From the NCBI RefSeq assembly GCF_000410875.1, contig NZ_AROI01000013.1, forward strand, positions 1-64,000: a stretch of DNA of 64,000 nucleotides, written 5' to 3'. A program made the translations under genes and the position numbers. Positions within the stretch are counted from its first letter, which is position 1; each line of letters begins with the position of its first letter. This DNA is from Halopseudomonas pelagia CL-AP6 (GTDB taxonomy: Bacteria; Pseudomonadota; Gammaproteobacteria; Pseudomonadales; Pseudomonadaceae). Below the pieces are notes generated by a model. It saw nothing but the letters and a program-made list of their open reading frames with translations, did not search any database and was not told the origin of the DNA. This document shows, piece after piece, positions 19,913 to 27,146 of the stretch.

Positions 19913-20791
19913 ATGCGAATGCGCATTTTGTTGTTAGGCGCAGACTCTGAGCTGGGGCAAGCCTTGCTACACCTGGCGGCAGCGGAAGATATAGCCATTG
20001 ATGCCATTGAGCGCCCAGCGCAAGGTTGGCAGCCGGAGCAACTCAAGGGCTGGTTTGCTCAGTACCAGCCGGATGCGGTGGTCAATCTGGCTTTTTACCA
20101 CCAGCATTTCCAGCTGGGTTGCAACGATGCCGATAGTCTTGTGTTGCAGCGCAAGTTCGGGGAGGAGCTGATTGCATTGAGCAAGCAGGCCGACTGCCTG
20201 TTGTTTTTGCTCTCCAGTGCCCGTGTGTTCGATGGCTTGAAGAGCACGGCCTACACTGAGAAGGATGCATTGGCGCCGGGCGATGCACTGGGGCAATTGC
20301 ATGTGGATCTGGAAAAGCGGCTCAAGGACAATTGCGAACGGCATATCATGCTACGTCTTGGCTGGGTGCTTGACGGCTCACCTGATGGGCAGTTGGTCCG
20401 GCTGCTTGAGCAGCTGCGGAGCGGGGAACCATTGCTGTTGGCTGAAGAATGGCGAGGTAATCCAACCCCGGTGGGTGATGCTGCCCGAGTGATGCTGGCA
20501 ATCCTGAAGCAGCTGGACTGTGCCGCGCCGCTGTATGGCACCTATCATTACGGCAGTAGTGAGGCGTCCAGCTGGATAAGTTTCGTGAAAAGTCTGGCGC
20601 AGGAGTTGATGGCCAGCAAGCAGCTTGAGCAGGTGCCCACGATCCGTTCGGTGCCATTCGATCAACAGTTGGATAGCGTTTGGGAGCCGCAGAATGCGGT
20701 GCTGGCGTCACGTCGATTGCTAATGGCCTTCGGTATCAAGCCAAGGGCTTGGCGAAGCCAACTGCCCGATCTGCTCAGGCAGCTTAATTGA
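19913..20791 (+). CDS. RmlD-like NAD(P)-binding protein, catalytic motif lost
   Basis: The 292-residue protein starts with a Rossmann segment MRILLLGADSELGQALL and follows the dTDP-4-dehydrorhamnose reductase pattern (PDAVVNLAFYHQ, FLLSSARVFDG, RLGWVLDG, GNPTPVGDAARVML). Where true RmlD has Tyr-x-x-x-Lys, it reads ALGQLHVDLEK, so the catalytic Tyr and Lys are missing. It may be a binding or regulatory relative rather than a reductase. Two in-frame ATGs (19913, 19919) are possible. No rhamnose genes lie nearby. Confidence 0.7.
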   Translation: MRMRILLLGADSELGQALLHLAAAEDIAIDAIERPAQGWQPEQLKGWFAQYQPDAVVNLAFYHQHFQLGCNDADSLVLQRKFGEELIALSKQADCLLFLLSSARVFDGLKSTAYTEKDALAPGDALGQLHVDLEKRLKDNCERHIMLRLGWVLDGSPDGQLVRLLEQLRSGEPLLLAEEWRGNPTPVGDAARVMLAILKQLDCAAPLYGTYHYGSSEASSWISFVKSLAQELMASKQLEQVPTIRSVPFDQQLDSVWEPQNAVLASRRLLMAFGIKPRAWRSQLPDLLRQLN

Positions 20792-20808
20792 CGCAATATT
20801 GGAAATGA

Positions 20809-20832
20809 AAACGGCCGCATAAGCGGCCGTTT
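20809..20832. terminator. Bidirectional terminator between RmlD-like gene and ompW
   Basis: Perfect 10-bp stem AAACGGCCGC/GCGGCCGTTT with a four-base loop ATAA sits between two convergent genes. The arms carry A- and T-runs that serve both strands. Confidence 0.8.
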
Positions 20833-20851
20833 CTGGCTGTGTGGCGGCGGC

Positions 20852-21547
20852 TCAGAATTTGTAGCCGAGACCAACCATGTAGACCATCGGGTCGACATCC
20901 ACATTGACCTTCACCTTTTCACCGCCCAGCTTGGTGTGGCCTGTGGTGCTGATATCGATATAGCGCACCTGGGCATTGAGCATCAGTTTGTCGGTCAGCA
21001 TCATGTCGGCACCGGCCTGCAGCGCCAGCCCCCAGGAATTGTCCAGACTCAGGCCTTGAAACCCTTTGTCCTTGGCTTCGCTACTCACGCTCTCGTCGAA
21101 AAACCAAGTGTAGTTGATACCGGCACCGAAGTAGGGCTGGAACACGCTCTCACTGGTTACTGGGTACCAGACTGCGCTGAGGGTTGGCGGCAGGTGTTTA
21201 ATGTCTCCGAGTTTACCGTTAAGGCCTGAGAAGCCGCCAGGCATGCCCTTTACACCAACGCTGTGGCTGAAGGGGGAGGCTGCCAGCAGTTCCACACCGA
21301 TTTGCGGGCTCAGCATGTACATCAGGTTGAGGCCAAGCTGGGTGTCGCTGTCCAGAGTCGCCTTGGAGCCTGCCACGCTGCCGAGTGTGGCGTGCTGGAT
21401 GGCGCCGCTGTCTTCGCGGGGATCAACGGTAATGGCGCCGGCACGGACAATGATGTCACCGGCCTGGTGAGCATGGGCCACCGAAGTTGCCAGTAAAGCA
21501 GGTATGAGCAGAAGGCCTGCGGCCAGTTGAATAGTAGAACGTGACAT
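20852..21547 (-). CDS. ompW: Outer membrane protein OmpW/OprG family
   Basis: The 231-residue protein has a signal peptide (cleavage near SVAHA-HQAGD), then an eight-stranded barrel pattern beginning GDIIVRAGAITVDP and ending in the C-terminal Phe (VYMVGLGYKF) needed for BAM insertion. OmpW/OprG channels pass small hydrophobic molecules. OprG of P. aeruginosa is controlled by Anr, and a matching promoter is visible here. In PAO1 oprG (PA4067) adjoins the PA4063-PA4066 metal operon; here a TonB operon stands between them. Confidence 0.9.
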   Translation of the reverse strand: MSRSTIQLAAGLLLIPALLATSVAHAHQAGDIIVRAGAITVDPREDSGAIQHATLGSVAGSKATLDSDTQLGLNLMYMLSPQIGVELLAASPFSHSVGVKGMPGGFSGLNGKLGDIKHLPPTLSAVWYPVTSESVFQPYFGAGINYTWFFDESVSSEAKDKGFQGLSLDNSWGLALQAGADMMLTDKLMLNAQVRYIDISTTGHTKLGGEKVKVNVDVDPMVYMVGLGYKF

Positions 21548-21580
21548 TGTGTTAGCTCCTGGGCTTGTGATGATGGTGCA

Positions 21581-21622
21581 ATGTTAGTGTTCGCTTTAAA
21601 TGCGGTTATTGATCTGAAGCAA
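21581..21622 (-). promoter_or_regulatory. Anr/FNR-dependent class II promoter of ompW
   Basis: TTGATCTGAAGCAA (21609-21622) matches the Anr/FNR consensus TTGAT-N4-ATCAA at nine of ten positions. On the minus strand a -10-like TAACAT occupies 21581-21586. If transcription starts near 21574, the Anr box is centred at -41.5, the classical class II activator position. The ompW ATG is at 21547. Confidence 0.6.
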
Positions 21623-21635
21623 GAATTCCCTCAGG

Positions 21636-21662
21636 AGTGCTGCGGCAGTCTGCCGCAGCACT
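21636..21662. terminator. Perfect 12-bp hairpin in the ompW-TonB operon gap
   Basis: AGTGCTGCGGCA and TGCCGCAGCACT are perfect inverted arms around GTC. No T-run follows on either strand, so it may be an insulator or a structure in divergent leaders rather than an efficient terminator. Confidence 0.4.
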
Positions 21663-21670
21663 ATTAAGGC

Positions 21671-21712
21671 TTGAACTATCAGGCGATTCAAATGATAATG
21701 CTTCTCTTTTGA
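21671..21712 (+). promoter_or_regulatory. Sigma-70 promoter with overlapping Fur-like box for the TonB operon
   Basis: TTGAAC (21671-21676), a 17-base spacer and GATAAT (21694-21699) form a good promoter. A Fur-like sequence GATAATGCTTCTCTTTTGA (21694-21712) overlaps the -10; it matches 12 of 19 positions of the classical Fur box, including GATAATG. This is the usual layout for iron repression and fits a TonB system. Fur binding is inferred. Confidence 0.6.
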
Positions 21713-21723
21713 ATCGCCTGATA
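21677..21723. repeat. Perfect 16-bp inverted repeat around the Fur-like promoter
   Basis: TATCAGGCGATTCAAA (21677-21692) and TTTGAATCGCCTGATA (21708-21723) are perfect inverted arms with a 15-base centre that contains the -10 and half of the Fur-like box. The left arm fills the promoter spacer; the right arm would be the first transcribed bases. Confidence 0.75.
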
Positions 21724-21752
21724 TTCAGGCATGGACACTCCGGAGAGTCTGG

Positions 21753-22529
21753 ATGAGAGCGGTTTTGATACTGTTGGCGGTCATGCTGCCAGCGGCTGTA
21801 TCGGCGCAGGACGTTACTGAGCGGGCGCTGGGTGAAAGTGAGGCGCTGATGCGCGATGCGCAGGGCTCGCAACAGCGTATCGAGCAGTTGGATGACGCTA
21901 CCCGAGAAGCCCTGTTGCGCTATCGCCAGGCGATGCAGCAACGCGAACAGTTGAGTGAGTACAACAGCCGCTTGACCGCTATGGTCGCTGCGCAGCAGGC
22001 CGAGCTGCAAAGCCTTGAAGGTCAGCTCAGCAGTATTGAAGATACTCAGCACGAGCTACTGCCGCTGATGCAGCGCATGCTGGATTCGCTGGAGCAGTTC
22101 GTTGCGCTGGATCTGCCCTTTCTGCCGGAAGAGCGCGGTGAGCGCATCGACCAATTGCGTGATTTGATGCTGCGTGCGGATGTCAGCATTGCGGAGAAAT
22201 ACCGTCGACTTATCGAGGCCTACCAGATTGAGAGCGACTACGGACGGACGCTGGAGGCTTGGCGTGGCAGTCTGGAAAAGGCGGACAGCGTGCGCGTGGT
22301 TGACTACCTGCGCCTGGGCCGGGTGAGTTTCTTCTATCAAAGTCTGGACGGTCGCGAGCAAGGCGTTTGGGACACCGAAACGCAGTCCTGGACCGCACTG
22401 CCCAATGCATACCGCAGAACCCTGGAACAGGGCATGCGCATGGCGCGTCAACAGCAGACACCGATGATGCTGCGCCTGCCATTGCCCCCTATTACCGAGC
22501 AGCAGCGCCAGCAGGAGGGCCAGCCATGA
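21753..22529 (+). CDS. DUF3450 periplasmic coiled-coil protein
   Basis: The 258-residue protein has a signal peptide (cleaved near AVSAQ-DVTE) and a long Gln/Glu-rich coiled coil (residues 30-110), then the DUF3450 core with ALDLPFLPEERGERIDQLR and YQIESDYGRTLEAWRG. DUF3450 genes are found with TonB2/TtpC-type systems. It probably sits in the periplasm and works with the next gene, whose start overlaps its stop by four bases. It is first in a six-gene operon behind the Fur-like promoter. Mechanism is unknown. Confidence 0.85.
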   Translation: MRAVLILLAVMLPAAVSAQDVTERALGESEALMRDAQGSQQRIEQLDDATREALLRYRQAMQQREQLSEYNSRLTAMVAAQQAELQSLEGQLSSIEDTQHELLPLMQRMLDSLEQFVALDLPFLPEERGERIDQLRDLMLRADVSIAEKYRRLIEAYQIESDYGRTLEAWRGSLEKADSVRVVDYLRLGRVSFFYQSLDGREQGVWDTETQSWTALPNAYRRTLEQGMRMARQQQTPMMLRLPLPPITEQQRQQEGQP

Positions 22530-23872
22530 AGCATCTATTGATTGGCTTGTCGTTGGCGTTGCTGGCGCCGATGTGTCTGGCTCAGCCCGCGAGTCTGGAT
22601 GATCTGCTGCGCAATATTCGCGATGTGCGCAGCAATGAGCAGAGCGCCATGCAGGAACGCGAGGCCCGCTTTGTCTCCGAGCGCGATCAACAGCAGCGCC
22701 GGATGCGGGAGGCCGAGCAGGCGCTGGCGCCGGTACAGGCTGAAGCAGACAGGCTCAAAGCAGAGTTCGACCGGCTTCAAACTGCGTTGGCTGAAGGTGA
22801 AGCTGAGCTTGAGCAGCGCAGCGGTAATCTTGGTGAGCTCTTTGGTGTGGTGCGTCAGACGGCAGGTGACACTCAGAGTCAGTGGCAGGATTCGTTACTG
22901 AATATGCAGTTTCCCGAGCGCATGCAGGCGTTGGAAGCCTTGTCAGCCAGTCGCGGTATACCAACGGTAGAAACGCTGGAAAACTTCTGGTATTTGCTGC
23001 AACAGGATATGACCGCCAGTGGCAAGGTTAGCCGCTTTGAAGCACCCGTTGTCGGGCGTGACGGCGAGCAGAGGCAGCTCCCGGTGGTCAGTGTTGGGCC
23101 TTTTGTGGCCTTGCAAGGCAAGGACTATCTGCTTTATCAAGCCGATACCAAGCGGCTGCTGGTGGCGCCACGCCAGCCGGCAGGTAGCGGCCTGATTGAT
23201 GATTTCGTGCGGCCGCGCAGCGAGCTGGCCGATCTGCAGATCGATCCCACACGTGGCAATGTGATTCAGCAACTGCAGCAAACGCCGAGCCTGATCGAGC
23301 GTATCCACCAGGGTGGCGTGGTCGGCTACGTGATCATGGCCTTGGGTGTGCTGGGTCTGGTGCTGGCGCTGTGGCGGCTCGGCTGGTTGCAACGCACCAG
23401 CAGACGTGTGAACCATCAGGTTGCTGACCTGGACAATCTCAAACGGGACAATCCGCTAGGTCGAGTGCTGGGCGTGATTGGCAGTCGTCCGAAACTTGAA
23501 CAGCTGGACACGCTGGAGCTTAAGCTGGATGAGGCCATTCTCAAGGAAACACCGTCTCTCGAGCGCTGGCAGGGGCTGATCAAGCTACTCGCTGCTGTGG
23601 CGCCGCTGTTGGGTCTGCTGGGCACGGTAACGGGCATGATTGCGACCTTTCAGGCGATAACCCTGTTCGGCACTGGCGATCCCAAATTGATGGCTGAAGG
23701 TATCTCCCAGGCGCTGGTCACCACCGTTCTGGGTCTGGTGGTGGCTATTCCGCTGCTCTTTATGCACAGCCTGGTTGCTGCACGCAGTAAGGCATTGATC
23801 CAGTTGCTGGAGCAGCAGAGTGCCGGCTTGATCGCGCTGCATCTGGGTGGCGAGGAGCCGCGAGATGGCTGA
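22526..23872 (+). CDS. TtpC-like MotA/TolQ/ExbB proton channel protein
   Basis: The 448-residue protein has a signal peptide (near CLAQ-PASL), a periplasmic coiled coil (residues 25-110), a membrane segment near 270-290 (GYVIMALGVLGLVLALW) and a C-terminal MotA/TolQ/ExbB domain (AAVAPLLGLLGTVTGMIATFQAI). This large form resembles TtpC, which is required with ExbB2-ExbD2-TonB2 for iron-siderophore import in Vibrio. The ATG at 22526 overlaps the DUF3450 stop; the frame is open further upstream but inside that gene. Confidence 0.85.
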   Translation: MKHLLIGLSLALLAPMCLAQPASLDDLLRNIRDVRSNEQSAMQEREARFVSERDQQQRRMREAEQALAPVQAEADRLKAEFDRLQTALAEGEAELEQRSGNLGELFGVVRQTAGDTQSQWQDSLLNMQFPERMQALEALSASRGIPTVETLENFWYLLQQDMTASGKVSRFEAPVVGRDGEQRQLPVVSVGPFVALQGKDYLLYQADTKRLLVAPRQPAGSGLIDDFVRPRSELADLQIDPTRGNVIQQLQQTPSLIERIHQGGVVGYVIMALGVLGLVLALWRLGWLQRTSRRVNHQVADLDNLKRDNPLGRVLGVIGSRPKLEQLDTLELKLDEAILKETPSLERWQGLIKLLAAVAPLLGLLGTVTGMIATFQAITLFGTGDPKLMAEGISQALVTTVLGLVVAIPLLFMHSLVAARSKALIQLLEQQSAGLIALHLGGEEPRDG

Positions 23873-24380
23873 GGGGTTCTGGCTGCTCAGGGACTTCCTG
23901 GACAGCGGTGGCTTGGTGCTGTGGAGCATTCTGTTAGTCACTGTGCTGCTCTGGACCCTGATGGTCGAGCGGTTATGGTTTCTGGCCAGAGTGTTCCCGA
24001 CTGAGGCGGTGCAGCTGCAGCAGCGCTGGCTGGCGCGTGCAGATCGCACCAGCCCGGCGGCGCGGCATATTCGCGCCGCCTGGTTGTCCCGCGCCCAGCA
24101 GCACCTCGGCCGGTTTCTGCCGATGGTGCGCGTATTGATTGCGCTCTGTCCGTTGCTTGGCTTGCTGGGCACCGTCAGCGGCATGATCGAAGTATTTGAC
24201 GTAATGGCCTTGAGCGGTAACGGCAATCCGCGGGCAATGGCCGCCGGTGTGTCACGCGCTACTGTGCCGACCATGGCCGGCATGGTCATTGCCATCAGTG
24301 GCTTGTTCTGTCTGGCGCGACTGGATCAACAGTCGCGCCGGGCCTTGCAGCGGCTCAATGACCGACTGCGTTTTGAATAG
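23865..24380 (+). CDS. exbB: ExbB-type proton channel protein
   Basis: The 171-residue protein has an N-terminal membrane segment (GGLVLWSILLVTVLLWTLMVERLWFL) and the MotA/TolQ/ExbB core LIALCPLLGLLGTVSGMIEVFDVMA. With ExbD it turns the proton gradient into motion of TonB. The ATG at 23865 overlaps the end of the TtpC-like gene by eight bases. It is shorter than E. coli ExbB (about 240 aa) but matches the ExbB2 length class. This is the second ExbB-like subunit in the operon. Confidence 0.88.
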   Translation: MAEGFWLLRDFLDSGGLVLWSILLVTVLLWTLMVERLWFLARVFPTEAVQLQQRWLARADRTSPAARHIRAAWLSRAQQHLGRFLPMVRVLIALCPLLGLLGTVSGMIEVFDVMALSGNGNPRAMAAGVSRATVPTMAGMVIAISGLFCLARLDQQSRRALQRLNDRLRFE

Positions 24381-24390
24381 GAAGTAGTCC

Positions 24391-24810
24391 ATGCGAATGC
24401 GCAGACACCATGCGGGTAATGACGAGGAGGCCGGGATCGATATGACCCCGATGCTGGATATCGTCTTTATCATGCTGATTTTTTTTATCGTCACCAGTTC
24501 CTTCATCAAGGAATCGGGGATCACCGTCGACAGTCCGTCGGCGGCCAGCGCCAGCGAGCAGCCCAAGGGCAACATCCTGGTCGCCGTGAGTGCCAATGGC
24601 GAAATCTGGATAGACCGCCAGCAGGTCGATGTGCGCGCGGTGCGTGCGGCCGTTGAGCGTATGCGCGTTGATCAGCCGGATAGCTCGGTGGTAGTTCAGG
24701 CTGATCGTGAATCACGCAGTGGTCTGGTGATCCAGGTAATGGATCAGATCCGTCTTGCCGGGGTACAGGATGTCGCGTTGGCAGCCACTGCCGGAGCTGA
24801 GGGTCGCTGA
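24391..24810 (+). CDS. exbD: ExbD-type proton channel protein
   Basis: The 139-residue protein has a short cytoplasmic N-terminus, one membrane helix with the proton-carrying Asp (EAGIDMTPMLDIVFIMLIFF, residues 12-31) and a periplasmic domain ending LAATAGAEGR. The DMTPMLDIVF motif is intact, so it should be functional. Its stop shares one base with the tonB start. Confidence 0.92.
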   Translation: MRMRRHHAGNDEEAGIDMTPMLDIVFIMLIFFIVTSSFIKESGITVDSPSAASASEQPKGNILVAVSANGEIWIDRQQVDVRAVRAAVERMRVDQPDSSVVVQADRESRSGLVIQVMDQIRLAGVQDVALAATAGAEGR

Positions 24811-25487
24811 TGCGTCTGGCCCTGAGTTTTGCTGCGGCGTTGTTGGTCGCGCTGGCGCTGTTTGCATTGATGCTGGTGCTGGTCATGCCGCCGAGGGATA
24901 ACGCTGACCCGGTCGAGGAATTGGCCAGGGTTAGCTTTGTGCGTTCGGTCAGTGATACCCAGAGCGACAGCCGCGAGCGCCAGCAACGCGAAGCGCCGGA
25001 TCGGCCGCAGCCACCTGATCAGCCGCCCGTTCAGCCTACGCCGCCGCAACCTCAGGTCAGCGCCAGCATGGATCTGAATATTAGCGTGCCTAATGTGCCG
25101 ACGCAGATTCAGGTCAGCAGCGCGCCTTCCCTGGAAGGTCTGACTGCGGCCAAGGATGAGGCCGCTCCGCAGCCAGCTGCGCCGCCGGCTGACGCTTCGC
25201 CCTCGGTTTCGGAAGAGGTCACTCCGCTCACCGATGTGCCGCCCAACTATCCGCAGCGAGCATTGGCTTCAGGTATCGAGGGTGAGGTCACATTGGCGTT
25301 TACCATCACCGCCGAGGGCCGGGTCGAGAATCTGCGGGTAACTGACGCGCAGCCGCCTGGTGTATTTGATCGCGAAGCCCGCCGTGCGGCGTTACGCTGG
25401 CGTTTTGCGCCACGGCGGGAAAATGGCCAGGCGGTAGCGCGTGAAGCGACCAAGACATTGTATTTCCGTTTGGATGGAGGTCGCTGA
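24810..25487 (+). CDS. tonB: TonB energy transducer
   Basis: The 225-residue protein has an N-terminal membrane anchor (residues 5-28), a Pro/Gln-rich periplasmic linker (PDRPQPPDQPPVQPTPPQPQ, residues 70-90) and a C-terminal TonB domain with LTDVPPNYPQRALASGIEGEVTL and GRVENLRVTDAQPPGVFD. It carries energy to TonB-dependent outer membrane receptors; btuB at 52-54 kb is one possible client. It is translationally coupled to exbD and to the TPR gene. Confidence 0.92.
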   Translation: MRLALSFAAALLVALALFALMLVLVMPPRDNADPVEELARVSFVRSVSDTQSDSRERQQREAPDRPQPPDQPPVQPTPPQPQVSASMDLNISVPNVPTQIQVSSAPSLEGLTAAKDEAAPQPAAPPADASPSVSEEVTPLTDVPPNYPQRALASGIEGEVTLAFTITAEGRVENLRVTDAQPPGVFDREARRAALRWRFAPRRENGQAVAREATKTLYFRLDGGR

Positions 25488-26566
25488 TGCGTATTCTGGT
25501 CGTGTTACTGATGTTATGCGCCGCCGCAGTGCAGGCGCAATCGATCAATCCCGCCGCGTTCAGAGCGCTGAATGAGGCGCAGCAGGCTCAGCAGCGCGGT
25601 GATTATGCCGCTGCGGGCAAGCGCCTGCAGCAGGCGCTGGAACAGGCCAGCACCGGCAGTATCGAACAGGCTCTGGTGGAGCAGCGGCTCGGCTACCTGG
25701 CCATTGCCCGTGACCGCAACGCCGAGGCGATCGACTGGTTGCGCAAGGCCTTAAGCCGCGACCAACTGGAGGCCGAAGCGGCCAGCCAGGACCGGCGCAA
25801 TCTGGCGCAGCTGCTGGCCTCCGAAGGACAGGCACGGGAAGCGGTGACCTTGCTGGAAACCGAACTGGCCGCAGAGGCTTTGCCGCGTGAGAATCGGCGC
25901 TTGCTGGTGCAGCTATATAATCAGTTGGAACAATATAGCAAGGCGTTGCCCTTGGCCGAGCAGGTGGTGCGCGAGGAACCCGGTGTTGATGCTGTCTGGT
26001 ATCAACTGTTGGTGGGTATGAATTATCGTTTGCAGCGGTATCAGGCGGCGGAGCGCTGGTTGAAAGTGCTGCTAAAGCGCGAGCCTGGCAACGCCGAGTA
26101 CTGGCGGCAACTGGCCGGTGTGCAGAGTCTTGATAAGCGCCAGCGTGCAGCGGCGGGCACGCTGCGATTGGCCTATGAAGGAGGTATCCGTTTTGCGGTC
26201 CAGGATCTGGATAACCTGGTCGCGTTACAGGTCAATGCGGGTGCGCCCTGGCAAGCAGCCAGACTGTTGGAGGCTCTGCTTCAGCGCCAACTGCTGCAGG
26301 CCAATGCGGTGCGCCAGGAGCGTCTGGCACAATTATGGCAGCAGGCCCGTGACCATGACCGCGCCAAGTCCGCCTGGACCGCGCTGGCGCTCAGTTCTGG
26401 CCGCGCTGATCATTGGTTGCGAGTGGCGGCCATTCAACTCAATCAGGGTGAGTGGGATGAGCTATTGAGTAGTCTGGAGCGGGCGCGCCCTGCGGCCAGC
26501 GCCGAGCAGCGCCGAACGCTGAATCAATGGGCTGCTTATGCTCGCCAGGCGCAGCAAGAAGGTTAA
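25487..26566 (+). CDS. TPR-repeat periplasmic protein of the TonB operon
   Basis: The 359-residue protein has a signal peptide (cleaved near AVQAQ-SINP) and several tetratricopeptide-like repeats (EAQQAQQRGDYAAAGKRLQQ; LYNQLEQYSKALPLAEQ; LVGMNYRLQRYQAAERWLK). TPR proteins close similar TonB2 operons in marine gammaproteobacteria. A scaffold role is inferred. It starts on the last base of the tonB stop. No terminator is evident in the short convergent gap to the next gene. Confidence 0.82.
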   Translation: MRILVVLLMLCAAAVQAQSINPAAFRALNEAQQAQQRGDYAAAGKRLQQALEQASTGSIEQALVEQRLGYLAIARDRNAEAIDWLRKALSRDQLEAEAASQDRRNLAQLLASEGQAREAVTLLETELAAEALPRENRRLLVQLYNQLEQYSKALPLAEQVVREEPGVDAVWYQLLVGMNYRLQRYQAAERWLKVLLKREPGNAEYWRQLAGVQSLDKRQRAAAGTLRLAYEGGIRFAVQDLDNLVALQVNAGAPWQAARLLEALLQRQLLQANAVRQERLAQLWQQARDHDRAKSAWTALALSSGRADHWLRVAAIQLNQGEWDELLSSLERARPAASAEQRRTLNQWAAYARQAQQEG

Positions 26567-26612
26567 GCGCCTAGCTGAGTAGCGTCATCTCGGCAGGGTG
26601 CCCGGGGTAATC

Positions 26613-27146
26613 TCAGTAGGTGTAGGGCTCTATGCTGGCGTTGGCAATTTTGTAGCCAGCGTTGGCAAGGTCACTTTCCACCGCTTCAACCTGCATCGCA
26701 CCGCTGATCCAAAAAGGCTGATACAGCGCCTCCAGCTTGATGCCTGCTTCGCTCTGCACATAAACGATCTGGTTCGAGGGTGGCGGCGGCACATGGATAC
26801 AGGCGCCAAAGTAAGGGACCAGCAGGAATTCGTTTACCACGCCCTTTTCATTGATGCCCAGCGGCACGATATAACCTGGTAGTTTTACCTCGCGGCCATT
26901 GAGTTCTGCAACGACTGGCGCGGCAGGTTCCACTTGCACGGCCGGGTCGCCATACTCGCCCTCACTCAGCGTGTCGGCCAAGGCCGAAAGATCGTGGGTG
27001 GGTTGCGGCATGCCCATTATGTCTCGTGCCTCCGGGGGCACCAGATCGCCCCAGGTCAGTTCTTCAACAGCCATTGCCGGCAGCGCATACAGCGCGACCA
27101 CTACCGCGCCGATCAGGGCGACACAAGTACGCATGCAATACCTCAT
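26613..27146 (-). CDS. DUF3299 periplasmic protein of the zinc-type operon
   Basis: The 177-residue protein has a signal peptide (cleaved near PAMAV-EELT) and the DUF3299 block KLPGYIVPLGINEKGVVNEFLLVPYFGACIHVPPPPSNQ, whose lone Cys-x-His is conserved. It corresponds to PA4066, last gene of the zinc-responsive PA4063-PA4066 operon. The ATG at 27146 overlaps the permease stop by one base; a second Met at residue 5 is possible. Its biochemical role is unknown. Confidence 0.82.
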   Translation of the reverse strand: MRYCMRTCVALIGAVVVALYALPAMAVEELTWGDLVPPEARDIMGMPQPTHDLSALADTLSEGEYGDPAVQVEPAAPVVAELNGREVKLPGYIVPLGINEKGVVNEFLLVPYFGACIHVPPPPSNQIVYVQSEAGIKLEALYQPFWISGAMQVEAVESDLANAGYKIANASIEPYTY

